A stretch of DNA of 64,000 nucleotides from Doris montereyensis (lineage: Eukaryota; Mollusca; Gastropoda; Nudibranchia; Dorididae), in NCBI GenBank assembly GCA_037039925.1, contig JAXRKP010000473.1:124001-188000 (forward strand), given 5' to 3'. Position numbers and translations under genes: made by a program. This document shows positions 1 to 11,549 of this stretch, piece after piece. Numbering within the stretch: the stretch's first letter is position 1; every line of letters starts with the position of its first letter. The notes beneath the pieces were generated by a model, which saw nothing but the letters and a program-made list of their open reading frames with translations, searched no databases and was not told the DNA's origin.

Positions 1-541
1 AAAAAAATGTCCACAATATTTCTTTTTAAAATCTCAGATCTATTCGTACAGGAAAATAATATGGCCTAAGAATATTCTCAATAGTGTTTCATGTCCAAAT
101 ATTGCGTGTGTGCTTTCGTCTGAAAATCTTTTTGTATATTTTTTTATGTTTTTAGACGCGGATGAGATGAGGAAGGGGTCGTCTGTTTGTTGTTGCTGGG
201 GTGTTTGTTTGTTTGGGTTGTTTTTGTTGGGATTTTTTTTTTTTTTTGGGGGGGGTGTTTGGTTTGTTTAGATTGTGTGGGATTGTTTTAGTTTGGATTC
301 TTTGTGGGTCTTACTGTTAGTTTGTTTTAACCAGTGTACAACTACATGCATTAATTCATTACGATACAGTTTCGATTTACACAGACATGCAAGAGAAATG
401 GTATGATTAAGCTATTTCAGGTACATTTTCACTCGGTTTTGTTTTTTGCTTCCTATTCCTCTCACATTTTTTTCTTTCTTCCTAGTCATCAACCATCAGG
501 CCTTCATCAATTTCATGTTATGGCTTTATCATATAAAAAAG

Positions 542-544
<3 letters not shown>

Positions 545-591
<47 letters not shown>
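545..591. repeat. (TA)n microsatellite
   Basis: About 45 bases of uninterrupted TA dinucleotides, passing into TATG variants at the right edge. Open frames across it are low-complexity artefacts. Confidence 0.95.
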
Positions 592-593
<2 letters not shown>

Positions 594-808
594 GTATATC
601 CCATTCAGTATAGATATGTGTGCTTTTTTATAAAATGTCCGTTTAATGTTGATTAATGGTGCAATAAGGATTCTATAGACCAGAGTAGACAACAAAAGAA
701 TGAGGAAAAAAGCAATGTTTGTATGAGGATGGTGATACGGAAAAAAGAGGGTATGAAATAAGGACGAAATAGAGGATTAAAAAAAAAAAACGAAGATCCA
801 AGTATTGT

Positions 809-810
<2 letters not shown>

Positions 811-891
<81 letters not shown>

Positions 892-905
892 AGAAAGAGA
901 GAGTG
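811..905. repeat. (AG)n microsatellite
   Basis: About 75 bases of pure AG dinucleotide followed by an impure GGGGGGAGAAAGAGAG tail that passes into GT-rich sequence. It lies upstream of the first exon of the ankyrin-DHHC gene. Confidence 0.95.
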
Positions 906-1423
906 TGTGTTTGTTTGTGTGTCAGGCAGACAAATTAAATGAAAAGAGATAGAGAGGTGAGTTAGTAGAAATAAAATAAAAAGACAGATACAGATAAATG
1001 CCAAACAGACAGTCGCACAGAGCACACAAAAATGCATATAATAGAAGGGTGAGTAGAGAAATAGACAGACAGTGCATCGACATTCGTTTCTTTTACTTTT
1101 AGGCGAAATATGACAATAAGTGACAACTCCACTAATAAAGACAGAACAAACACGTCACGTTTCGGGTATAACCCTTCGTCAGACAACAAACGGGAAATAT
1201 CTAGAATCTAGATCTAAGTACTACTCGGCATCACACAATGTGATGTCAGAAGTAAGTAACATTACTCACTTGGCAGTTCGCTTGCGCACCCGTTGGCACG
1301 CACCCGTTTCCAGTTTCCGATGTGTGCAGTAAGGGAGTGAGAGTTACCGTAAATGTTTTGTTAGTGTTTGGGTACCCATTCCCAAGGCTTGGCAATCGGA
1401 TCGTGACCGAATAGGTCTACGAC

Positions 1424-1601
1424 GTGGTTTATTTAAACTCCTTTCCCCCCTATAACGATATCATGCAGCCTGTAAATGTTCCTACAGTCAATACTACCCA
1501 ATCTGCCGCATTTGAAATGCTCATGAATGCAATTGGAAGCTTATTGGGTCCTGTCGTATACCAACTCCTTACAAGTGATCCAAGTCTGGTCTATCTAAAA
1601 G
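1424..1601 (+). CDS. Ankyrin-DHHC palmitoyltransferase, exon 1 (start exon)
   Basis: This is the inferred first coding exon of a transmembrane protein S-acyltransferase that would attach palmitate to cysteines of client proteins, probably at Golgi or endosomal membranes as in ZDHHC13/17. Two in-frame ATGs are possible, at 1424 and 1463; the second opens with MQPVNVPTVN. The end of the exon reads as the first half of an ankyrin repeat (QLLTSDPSLVYLKG). The frame is closed at 1601 by a GTTGAT donor, which is weak. It leaves one base, and that base joins exon 2 (two leading bases) to give a glycine, so the ankyrin repeat continues as GWHGMTALHRAC. The phase match and the repeat continuity are the main evidence. 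No TATA box is obvious upstream; 1,260-1,330 is GC-richer and could hold the promoter. Confidence 0.6.
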
Positions 1602-1797
1602 GTTGATATAATTTTGTGTTCTTGGTTACCCGTCGTAACTTACCATACATGTTTCTCTTTTATTATTGATTTTATTTCCTTCGATTGGCTCAAAATTACG
1701 TGCATTATTTCAGAAAGTAGGTGCACTATTTATGATGGTATAGGCATCATTTAAGTTTAGATCTAAATCGTTTTGTTTTTAATAACATGCAAGACAA

Positions 1798-2700
1798 TTA
1801 TAGGGGAGGACTACAATATAGTTGGGCACAAGGTGTGATTTTTGTTGGGATGAGCTGCCGAGGGTCGTCCTCCTCACCTTGCCTTGGATGGGAGAGGGGG
1901 ATGTAGTGAGGTGATTGGGGATGGTTCAGGGTCTGAGATAGTGACAGTGTGTGCCAGACTATGGTATTTCTTCTAGAACAGGCCTCCCTCTTTCTCCTTT
2001 TTAGTCTTTCGGCTTTTCCCATTAGGGATTGCCAAAGTAGATCTTCTTTCTCCACTTTGTCCTTTCCTGTTTATCCCCATCTCTTACCAACGATCTTCAT
2101 GTCTCCTTATATAATGATGTTAAATAGGCCTCTATTTTTAAAAGTCGCTGTATTTAGAAGAGAGATAATACTAATAAGAAGTAATAGATTCCAGATTATA
2201 TTACAATAGTTACAGTGGTCACTTATTCCATCTCTTTAATGGGCTGCTTCAAAAACCTTCAGTCAGGCTAGGAGGCCAATTTTTCTTTTGCTGAAAGGCC
2301 AAATGGTTTACTAACCTCATGCAATAAAACCAAAATTCAAATTCAGTTCGGTAATGCTGCATTTCTCTCTATCTGGAATATGTCATTGTCGACCTACATA
2401 GTGTTGTAGACCTAGAATATATTAGAATCTCTGCTTCTGGCTGCTATTAGCCACTCTCAGGATTCTTTGATGTTGATGCCAGACACCAACCAGATGAACG
2501 AGACGACTGACATCTACCGTCTGCATCGGCATGCGACACCTGCAGAGTTGTTACCGTCAGTGGAACATCCTAACCAGACCAAAGGCACTGCCAGATCAGA
2601 TGCTAGCTAGAAGCATGTTTTCACTGATAAAGGACTAATGATGGTCTGGATTAAAACTGAATTAGGCCTTATTGTTAAATGCAACGGCTACCTAGGGTTG
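1798..2700. other. Intron 1 sequence without recognised coding content
   Basis: This part of intron 1 contains a short pyrimidine-rich and AG-rich patch and a GC-richer stretch (about 2,450-2,640) that translates poorly in all frames. I see no supported gene or RNA here. The GC-richer stretch may be old repeat DNA. Confidence 0.4.
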
Positions 2701-2797
2701 TGATCAACAGGGACATGAAAGAGGAATAAAATGTTCTAGAAATGTGTATACAGCTTTCTTCCTCCTTTCTTTCTTATAATTACACTTAAATCTTGTT

Positions 2798-3536
2798 TTA
2801 CTGTCTACTGTTGTGCCAGTGATAACTTCGTGTTATATAGGGAATGGCATTATAACAAAAACACCCTTTTTCAATATTACAATGAGATAGTGTGTTGCTC
2901 TTCTCTTGGAAGCCGTCATGGATGCATTGAGTTAGTCTGAACAGCTGGTCTTCTGTGCGTGTCATGTTGATCAGTTTTAACAATACTTGTTTTCCTTTAT
3001 GGCTTAGTTTGCATATCATCCCATTATGTACTTTATCTGGTCCTGGAGATTTACTAGGTTTCAGCTTCTTCAGGGCGTGGTTAAATTCCATGCAATTGAA
3101 GTCTTCCTCAAATATTGGCAGACTGACAGTTGGAGCTCTTTCCTTCTTTTTCAGCTGTTGCAAGCGCTCTTGGGGTTTTTCTGCTCTGTTTACTGAGGCA
3201 AAGTAGCAGTTGAAATGTCTGGCCTTCTTTTGGTCTGTGTTGATGTTATCATCTGTACTGAGGGGGTTTAGGATTTGTTCGATTGTTATCGCCTGGGAGA
3301 TTGTTTACTAGGGACCAGGCTCTAGCTCTATTTTGACGAAGATCAAGGCCACTGCTTTTTTCAGACCATTTTTCTTGTTTGGCTTTATTGACTGTAAGTT
3401 TGACTTTGGCACAGGCTATTTTGTACTGAGTTTTGGCATATATTTCATGTCTGCGTGCTAAAAAAATTGACTCAAGATTTCGGCTAGAGAGGCCAAGATG
3501 AACTAGTTCTAGTTTCTTTTTTCTATATTTTCCCAA
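2798..3536 (-). pseudogene. LINE reverse-transcriptase fragment
   Basis: This is a decayed piece of a non-LTR retrotransposon pol ORF read on the minus strand. The upstream part (3536 to 3249) has the lysine-rich linker normally found between endonuclease and reverse transcriptase. The downstream part (3163 to 2798) carries the hallmark KLKPSKSPGPDKVHN at the N-terminus of the RT domain (RT block 0/1). The two parts are in different frames, so at least one frameshift separates them. The catalytic FADD block is absent, so the fragment is dead on arrival and 5'-truncated. It lies in intron 1 of the ankyrin-DHHC gene in antisense orientation. The motif is shared by the Jockey, CR1 and I groups and does not settle the clade. 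Confidence 0.8.
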
Positions 3537-4530
3537 TCTCTTTGACCTCTATGATGTGTAACTGTAAGTCAATATAAATTCTTAGGGCTTAACACCACAT
3601 TGGTATACATACACTGTTAACGGTTTTGGTGTATAATGTAAAAACAAACCTTACACTTTTTTCATTGTCAAGTCGCCTGTCTCTCAGGCTCATTTGCCCA
3701 TGTCTATAGGACGAATCATGAGTGCTTGATAGGGAGTAGTATCTTTAACGGGACCGATCTAATTCATAAAATTATTTCATTTAAGCGTTATGATTTGGTT
3801 CGTTAAGCACCCATCATTGACTGACAGTAACTTTTGATATATCGCTCAGCACTGAAGGACCACTCATAAGTGTTGAAGTCAACAGCTATGAAAACATCAT
3901 CAACAAAACTAATAGCACTCGATTTAAAAGCAAAATGAAATGATAGCGGCAAATGATTCATAGAATGAGGGTCAAACACTTAGCTTTTGAGACTATATGC
4001 CCAAGTTATTATTCATAACATTAACATATGGTGCTAGAAGAGCAGAATTAAGTTCCTTCAAGACCATTATGGCCCATTGAGCCATAGCGTTTCATGGTTT
4101 CTATTTTTTGTGCCATAAAGAAAGATATAACAGATAATTTTTACCATCATCTGTAAAATTATTATCACCACCATCATTGGTTTCATTATCATCACCGCTC
4201 TTTTGAATATTATTCATTGCAAAGATTACGTTTACATGTATTACGGGGATGTAAATCTTTCAGATTTTCTCTGATTTCAGATTATTTGATTAGTTGAAAT
4301 TTGGGGTAAATTCTCTATTTCTAGTCTAGAAATAGATCTAGATTCTAGATCTAATTCTATTTAATTTTTGTTATTTCAGATAATTATTTTTTTAATTCAC
4401 TGATAGATCTATTATATTTTTTCGACTGTAAGAATTTGAAACCTAAAAACTATGAACAAAAGGAAGTTATTTTCACAATTACATTAATACTATTGTCACG
4501 ATATGCGTTCGCTATTTGTAAGACAATTTT

Positions 4531-4612
4531 CAGAGAACAATTCTCTGGCGGCTGAGTTTCCTTCACTATCATTAGTCCGAGATTCTCCGAGGATTCAGAG
4601 AAAAATTCTCTG
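4531..4612. repeat. Pair of 17-bp near-identical palindromes
   Basis: Two palindromes of the form CAGAGAA-NNN-TTCTCTG occur at 4531-4547 and 4596-4612, 65 bp apart. A half site (CAGAGAATTTCTTCAG) recurs at 5384. They bracket the zinc-finger exon at 4.7 kb together with the GC-rich hairpin island. They could be terminal or subterminal repeats of a mobile element, or protein-binding sites. Confidence 0.6.
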
Positions 4613-4671
4613 ACCCACGTAAATAGTCGAAGCGGCGAAATAGATGGTAGGTATAAGGGAAGTAACTCTCA

Positions 4672-5152
4672 TTGGTAAGTATTAAAATTAGTAAACACAA
4701 CATGGCGTCGTGTTCACGAAGGTCTTCTAACTTTGTGGAGCGAGATACAACAGTTGATGCGATAGATCTAGAGTGTAGGAACAAAATTCGATGGGATTGG
4801 TTATTGTTGAAAGGTGACAACGGCGATTTTTTTCCAGATTATTTCCGAAAGGTAGACAAAGATGGATTTGCTTGGTGCTGTTACTGTAAGTGCGAGATAA
4901 AGTACGGCAGTGGTGGGGTGCGTTGTTTAAATGACCATGCTAGCTGATCTAAAGCTCACAATCAAAACCGTCATATTTTTTCGATCTAATCTTAGTCTTC
5001 CAGCTGCAATGCAGGCAGCATGCAGTAAGATTTCTGGTACGGCAGATATCAGTAGTCCATCACTGCCTAAATCTAGTTCTAGTTCAGCTCTACCGTCCTC
5101 TTTACCTTATGGTGCTGCTCCAAACATTGAGCAAGAGCACAATAGATCTAGG
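4672..5152 (+). pseudogene. BED-like zinc-finger exon of a transposase-type gene (broken)
   Basis: The frame starting MVSIKISKHN, with an internal ATG giving MASCSRRSSN, contains a tryptophan-rich segment (RWDWLLLKGDNGDFF). A cysteine pair follows (CCYCKC) and, after about 17 residues, histidines (NDHAS and SKAH). That is a C2H2 arrangement of the BED type found at the N-terminus of many cut-and-paste transposases. An in-frame TGA at 4945 interrupts the DHAS-SKAH stretch. A one-base slip in the T run near 4977 moves the frame into a Ser/Pro-rich linker (residues such as SSPSLPKSSSSS), ending near a possible donor at 5151. The 56-58.7 kb minus-strand element has a transposase-like core but no recognised N-terminal finger. 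This exon could be the N-terminus of a relative; that link is an inference. Confidence 0.5.
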
Positions 5153-5297
5153 GTACCACTCATTTATTTATTTTTGTCCACAGTATGTCAGTTCTAGTTC
5201 TGTTTCTTCATTTTAAAGTTTCTTTATCCCTAGTAATTTAACTAAATTAAGCCCAGGAGAGGCCATTTTTAAGCTGTACAAGTGAAAATTCAATTTC

Positions 5298-5375
5298 GGT
5301 CGGGGGTTCCCCCTGGATCCTAACGGGTGTTGCCCCCGACCCCACCGGGGCCTACATGGCCCCTGGACCCCGGCG
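5298..5375. repeat. GC-rich hairpin island
   Basis: An abrupt GC-rich patch in AT-rich surroundings, built of short inverted repeats: GGGGG-TT-CCCCC and GGGGCC-TACAT-GGCCCC. It has the look of a dispersed foldback fragment rather than a CpG island. It is followed within 10 bases by the CAGAGAA half palindrome. Confidence 0.6.
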
Positions 5376-5889
5376 TTTCTTTTCAGAGAATTTCTTCAGA
5401 TACCATTTACATCCCTGGTATTAGAAAAAATGTTAATTCTTTTGTTGTTATGTTATACATATTTTTATCTCGTAATGCTTAAATGTGTGTAAACTGTTTA
5501 TGTGTGAGGAATAATTTATGTATCGAAATAGTAAAAGTGTATTGTATTTCATATTGTATTGAAGGTATTGTAACATCAAAACAATGTGCCACTTTTGGAC
5601 AATAAAGTTGTATCTTATCTTCTCTTACATCCAAGGAATTACTTTTATACTAAAGGGGACTGTTACGATACAAAGACGATACAGACAAGAGAACACTGAT
5701 ATAAGACAGTTTGGATATGTTGCACCTGATTTGTTTTAGACCCTAGATCTGATGCTCATCTGAGTCCTCTAAACTAAGAGGGGGAGGAGAAATGAAGGAT
5801 ATCACTTGAAATTCTGTTTAGTTAAATTTATAAGAGATCCAACACTGGGACTCAGATGAAGACTACTAAAATGATAGGAAAGAGGAGAG

Positions 5890-6364
5890 ACAAAGTGCCA
5901 GAAATGAATGAAATACTAGTGACAACTACTGGGGTGACCAAATTGCTTAATGGTATCAAAGAAGACAAAGCAACAAAATCAGACAAAATACCAGTAAAAT
6001 TTGTTATGATATATGCTCCTATGAACTAACACCTGTACTGACTATAATCTTTCAAAGCTCTTTTAATCAGGAAAAGTACTATATGATTGGAAATGAGTAA
6101 ACATATCACCAATAAATCAAAAGCTCAACATACAGACCAGTATTCATTACTTCAATCGTGTGCAAACTTTTGGAGCATATAAATTACAGTCACATCATGA
6201 ATCATTTGGAAGCACTCAGAATTCTAACAGGCATCCGACACGGTTTTCGGAAAAAACAATCTTGTGAGACACAACTAATAACAACATGCAGCAACCTGGC
6301 AGAAAATCTGAATAAAGGACTCCGAACACATGCAATCGTTAGATTTCATAGCTCATACTCATAG
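5890..6364 (+). pseudogene. LINE reverse-transcriptase fragment, sense orientation
   Basis: This is a degenerate RT core of a non-LTR element. The clearest part (6158-6364) holds the VCKLLEHI and GFRKKQSCETQLI blocks that follow the SYRPI motif; a rough SSTYRPVF is visible just upstream. Stops and frame changes occur before 6150. The blocks match those of the larger minus-strand element at 30.3-33.4 kb (KILEHIV and FPKRRSCETQLI), so both probably belong to the same broad superfamily (Jockey/CR1-like). It lies in intron 1 of the ankyrin-DHHC gene. Confidence 0.75.
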
Positions 6365-6758
6365 TTATACTTTTATCTTCACTTCACCACATGTAATTAT
6401 ATTGTTTCTTAGTTTTCATGAAAGAATTAGAATACCCATGTTTCAAATTCACTGTTCATTTGATGTAAATAAAGCTTCATGATCATTTTATTGCTAGTCA
6501 ATATTTAGTGTGGAATTTATAATGATGCCCTATTCCCTTCATCAATTCCATGCCTTCTAAAAAATATATGATTTTGTTTCAACAAAGCATTAAAAAAGAT
6601 GTAATGAATATATCAATATTATAGTTATCGTTTATTTTAAACTTTATAACATCATGTGGTTACTCTAGTTTTTTATAATTTACAAATCATCTTGAAATTG
6701 CATTATCTCTTACCAGCAGTGGTAACAATGAAGTTTTTGTAATGTTGTGTCTTCATAG

Positions 6759-7004
6759 GTTGGCATGGAATGACTGCACTACATAGAGCATGCCTTATAG
6801 GAGATTACAACATTGTGCTTCTTTTGGTCCAAGCAAATTCTGATGTTAATGCGTTGACTGATTTTGAAGAGACCCCTTACATTATGCCAGCAAGCGTGGT
6901 GTGCCAACAGTTGTTCACTTATTGGTACAGTGTGGCGCAAAAGTTGATCTTCGAGACAAGAAAGGCAGGAGTGTTACTCACCATGCGGCTGAAAATGGGG
7001 CTGT
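6759..7004 (+). CDS. Ankyrin-DHHC palmitoyltransferase, exon 2 (ankyrin repeats, one frameshift)
   Basis: The exon follows a TTCATAG acceptor and ends at a GTGAGT donor (phase 2). It encodes ankyrin repeats: GMTALHRACLIGDYNIV in the first frame and, after a slip, PLHYASKRGVPTVVHLL, VDLRDKKGRSVTHHA and AENGAV in the next frame. The slip is at the CCCC run 6873-6876, where one extra C would restore a single continuous ankyrin frame and the correct phase with exon 3. Both halves fit the ankyrin consensus (TPLHxA, GADV-like turns), so the break is recent or artefactual. In ZDHHC13/17 the ankyrin domain recruits substrates and does not act in catalysis. The same role is likely here. Confidence 0.85.
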
Positions 7005-7142
7005 GTGAGTATTCTTAAAACTTTTAGTTAAAGTGTCATTTCTCTGTGTGGTATTCTCAAGCATATTCATACCTCATTTTGCCTTTCAGTTATTTTTTAT
7101 TCTTTCACATTGGGGAGATAAATTATTTTCTTTTCATTCCAG

Positions 7143-7275
7143 CCAAGTTTTGAAATATTTCGAAGATGCATTCAATATGACATTTAAGGATGTAGATCAG
7201 CAGTTACAAAGTCCCTTGCATACTGCTTGTAATTTTGGACAGATAGATGTTTTCCGATTTCTGATTTCAAAAGAG
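7143..7275 (+). CDS. Ankyrin-DHHC palmitoyltransferase, exon 3
   Basis: The acceptor is CATTCCAG and the donor GTAAGT. The first base completes a valine codon with exon 2 and the exon ends in phase 0. It encodes VLKYFEDAFNMTFKDVD, followed by an ankyrin repeat (QSPLHTACNFGQIDVFRFLI). The splice sites and phases match their neighbours exactly. A large intron of 3.8 kb, which carries a candidate TTAA-flanked transposon, follows. Confidence 0.85.
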
Positions 7276-7626
7276 GTAAGTAAAAGGTAATGATCAACTT
7301 GACTCTATTATGAAATTTGTATTTCCTCTTACTAATACTACTACTAGTAGCTACTGTATTCAATGATGAAGTTGTGTTCTGAAATGTATTAACATTATTC
7401 ACCATTCGTTTGTAAAACTTGCAAAAAATATTAAACCTTTTTTGGATTTTAGTGTTACATATCTGTTTATAGTGAAAATTTAAGCTTTGTACTTGTATAG
7501 CACTCCTGGCGGCATAGTTGCGGCTTGAGTCATTCTCAACACATGTCATGAAAGAGAGCCACGGCAATGTAATTTAATCTAGATTTCTTCAATTCTAGAT
7601 CAAAATCCCAGACTCCAGAATTTCAC

Positions 7627-9753
7627 TTAACCCTTTAAGAATAACCTGTCGGCAGACCTCATTATCGATCGATAACCTCGTTCCGCTGTGTACGAGGCTT
7701 CCCCTCGTGGCACCGATAGTTTTCTCGCCCCGCCGTCGAGACTGCCGGGCTTGACCACGACATACCTGTGATTGTTGTGATTTTTTTATCTCCGTTTAGT
7801 AAGGTGACGTAGCGGGTAATTCATTTTGTTATTGTCATCGTGTTTAGATTGCATTGTTTACTAACAATAACATCTGTTACAGCCTACTTTTATTGAACAT
7901 GACATGGAATAATACTAAAATTGGCCCACAACTAATGAAGAGGAATATGAAAGGTCTAATACTAAAAGATAGAAAACGGATCAGGACTGAGAAATCTTCA
8001 TTGTGCCCAACCTTCATAAGCAACAAGGAGACATAGAAACAAATAAACACTACACAATGCTGAACAACACTAATAGAGCCAATGGTGCAACGATCCATCG
8101 CGCAATTTCCATCAACAGAGCAAGCCTTATAACAAAAATATACAAAAGGAAAAGACAAAAAGAATGAAGAAAACGAAATACAACTGCCATAAAAGAGAGA
8201 CAGAGAGAGAGAGAGGGGAGGTAGAAAGGGAGAGAGAAAGAAGAAAGGAGACATAAGATAGATAAAGAGAGATGAAGTAACATACAGAGAGAGGGGGGGA
8301 CCACGTGGCTACATGGTCAGGCTTTACTCCAGTCGTTCAATAATAGCGTGGCTGGCTGTGTCGAATATTATTTAGTAGAGTTTCAATGAACAGCATTTAT
8401 TGTTATTTCTAAAGGAATCATTTTCATCCTCACATTTAAATACAATGATGGAACAATAATAATAATACTAATAGTATTACTATTAGTATTATTAATGCTA
8501 GGGGGGAAAGGTCTAACCGCCTTTTGCTAATCCCATGACCGAGTCCAGTATGCATTTAACACATTCCCATGTTGAAAGAAACAGGCCCCCCTGTTTATTG
8601 CTTTCACAAGTGTGTGTCGCCCCAGTTGCGGCCATGCACTCTATCCCAGACTTAATACCTCTCCTCAGCTACCTGCTTCCCATGCTATCGAAAACTCCCT
8701 CCCTACCCTATGTCTATCACTAGTATGACCCTCTCATCTCCTTTACAATGATATGAGTGGCCATCGTTCTGTATGCTTGGCTGTTCCCTTCCTACAGTTC
8801 AATAGTAATCCTCCTCCTCGCAAACAGCCCCCACTCCTTACGCAATCCAGTGGTTTTTCACATCTTCCCCCATTCTGGATGTAAACCTCCCTCCTTAGTC
8901 CTGTATATACAGTAGGAATATAGCCTTGTAGTTTGTCAAGTCTATACACTTCAAATAGCCGCCCTTCCTCTTGTCCAGATACCACATATCATGACTATGT
9001 GAAATGATCTGTTTGAGAGATCAAAGTCCCTTTGTTGCTGGCCGCTGAACGCGGATGAAAGCTTCAACGATCCCTTCTACTTCCGACACTCCAATCTCTT
9101 CATTCTTATGTGAAAAAGAGGTGGAGATATATTTTGAAATATGTGACGTTTGACAATATCAACACAATGCTCCCCCTGATTGGTCAACCCTGAATATGGT
9201 TTCTTTCTCTTGACTGAAAGTCACACCCTCCATTCAGGTAGACCATAGGTGTGCAATGTGATTGCCCACTGATATCTTGTATTTGTATCAATCACTATTT
9301 TTTAGTTGTGGGTGGAGCTGGTTACTAAAGTAATTGACATCTGTCCAGAAGTTGCGTAGGTCATACGAAGATAAGAGATTTTGGTTTGTCTACTTTGCAG
9401 AGGGTCCACAACCTGCATTTGACATAGAGCTTCAGTGTGTTTTTGTATCTCTTTATAAGAAATATGTTGTGTGTGTTAGAGTCGGAAATAAACTATCACT
9501 TTCACCCCTTTAGAAGAATAGACTTTCTCGGTTTGGCGTGGCGTGGGTTGATCAGTGTAATTGGTCAAAATAGCGTCATTCCCAAAGCCGTCTTTGAGTG
9601 CACTGCAGTGCAGTTATATGGGACCCGCTACTAACGCTTTGCCTCATTGGAAGGCCAGGAGTGAGGCAAATGTACGGGACCCGCCATTAGCGTAGATGTG
9701 CTTAGAGTGACCAGCGGCAGGCAAATATATGGGACCCACCAGAAAAGGATTAA
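7627..9753. mobile_element. Candidate piggyBac-type insertion bounded by TTAA
   Basis: The left edge reads TTAACCCTTTAAG and the right edge, on the opposite strand, TTAATCCTTTTCTGG. These are a TTAA target site with a short pyrimidine terminal repeat, as in piggyBac-like elements. Just inside the right end are three copies of a short unit, RTAYGGGACCCRCY, spaced 55-56 bp apart (9620, 9676, 9731); they would be subterminal repeats. The left subterminal region is GC-richer and palindromic (ATCGATCGAT). The interior holds AG-rich low-complexity sequence (8,190-8,300) and no recognisable transposase, so it would be non-autonomous. The terminal repeat is only about six bases, so the call is tentative. 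Confidence 0.4.
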
Positions 9754-11091
9754 ATATATAATAAGTATGAATATTACAATAAACAGAGAATAGTATCATA
9801 TAGTTTGATATTGATTTAACCACATGAGTCGATAAAAGCGATTGCCGACATTAGACGTAGGATGTGAAAATGCTTATCTTGATTGATGATATGACCAAAT
9901 TGTATTCACCCATCTTGGTGAATTCATCAAAGTGAATCAAGGCTTGCATAAATCAAAATATTTTGATGACCTTGCTTCCTTTCATACTTCCTTCCTGCTT
10001 GTATTTTGTGAATTGTTAATCAGTGGGATTGCGATAAGAAGTCATTTCCCATGAGATCAAATGTCTTACATCACAAGTCAATCTTGCGTGATGAATGTTG
10101 GTCAAGATGACACAGGTGTGATCATAGTCAAATTCTTTGTTGTGGTGGTCAACAAGTAATGAAAAACGGCTATAATTTAAAGGAGAAGCTTTAGCTGATC
10201 ATGGGCAAATTGTAAAATGAAGTATAAGTTGCTTGATGCATACGACAATTAGACATGAGCATGATTGTCCTGCACGACAGAAAATGTCAGCAATTACATG
10301 AACAAAATTCACGTTAACCCAGTGTATGTGACTAATTCGTGTTAAGACTGATAACAAAGCATTCAAAACGACACCACTGTATGACACAGCGAATGTCATG
10401 TGAGATACTAACTTTTATTCACATTAAATTCAAGAAGTCAGGATTGATATGAAACAAACCCAATTCTGTACTCATTTTCAATTCAACTCTATTCATTAAA
10501 GACAAAAACATGGATATTAAAAGGCAAATGCCTTCTCATCAGAATGTAAAAAGAACTATAATCTAGTAGAAGTGTACAGTACGATCTTTCTTATGGTGCC
10601 TGAACATTGACATGTTTATGAGAGTTTTAAGATTATTACCAGTGTGTCTTTAGATTCTGTTCTTTGTTTTACCACAATTTTAAATGCAATTGTTTATTGT
10701 CAACCAGTTTGCATCTTAGCCTTGAAGAAGTGTGCACCTTTTGAGAATGACTCATACCAGTCAAGTCACACTCATATATGGTCAAGTGTGCTAAGATATT
10801 GGTCTAAGTCAGACTAAGGCCAAAATGAAACTGATTCATTTGAAAAGTTCCACATCCAATAATCTATCATCATGTTAAATAAGGATATAATGCGCTAAGC
10901 CATTCCTGAGTTATCATGAGGAGAGTTTCTTTGCTTTTCTCAAAATCACCAAAAATGATGTAAGCTTAAATGTTAGCACACTGACAATATTTATGTAAAT
11001 TGACTTCTTTTTTTTTTTGTTGCTTAAAAAGGAACAGTTTGCTGTAAATAGTTTGAGGATTTTCAAGGATCATTTTGTTTTTTATCATCAG
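9754..11091. other. Rest of intron 3, no recognised feature
   Basis: AT-rich intronic sequence with no convincing ORF, splice-flanked exon or terminal repeat. The only functional sequence I see is the pyrimidine tract and acceptor (TTTTTTATCATCAG) at its right end. Confidence 0.5.
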
Positions 11092-11270
11092 AGGAGTGAT
11101 CTGAGACAACCTGATCTGGATGGTAATTTAGCAATTCACTTGGCAGCTAAGGCTGGATTTAGTCACATGACCTGGTTAATGCTGTCCCTGCTTGGTGCTT
11201 CAGCCGTGAGAATAAAAAATAAGAAAGATTATACACCCCTTGATATGTCTCTTCAAAATGATAAAATTGG
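11092..11270 (+). CDS. Ankyrin-DHHC palmitoyltransferase, exon 4
   Basis: The exon starts in phase 0 after the ATCATCAG acceptor and ends at a GTACGT donor with two bases left over, which join the C at the start of exon 5 to make glycine. It encodes the last ankyrin repeats: LDGNLAIHLAAKAGFSHM and NKKDYTPLDMSLQND. The reading frame is also open upstream of the acceptor, but that part has no ankyrin character. Phase 0 matches the end of exon 3. Confidence 0.85.
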
Positions 11271-11549
11271 GTACGTTGTGAATGAAGGTTTATTGAGCTG
11301 TTTGTGTTATTTATAAAAGGTAAATAAGTTGCCTATCCGTTTTAAGATATTTATGTGATTGGGTTTTTTTTTTAGTTACCATATTTTATTGGTCTGATGG
11401 AAAGTTGCAACTATTAAATGTTGGCTATTTTTCTGATCTTGTAAATGTTTGTTTGTTTGTTTTTTTTTCCTAGGGGTCTTTTATAGTGTTTTTCCTTTTT
11501 CCTTTATTTTCCTCATTAAGATTATTATTTGTCTTTTGTTTATTCCCAG

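Noticed and set aside
777..1037. Open frames over the AG repeat coding Leu/Ser runs
   Set aside because: The frame is kept open by the dinucleotide repeat and has no other protein features.
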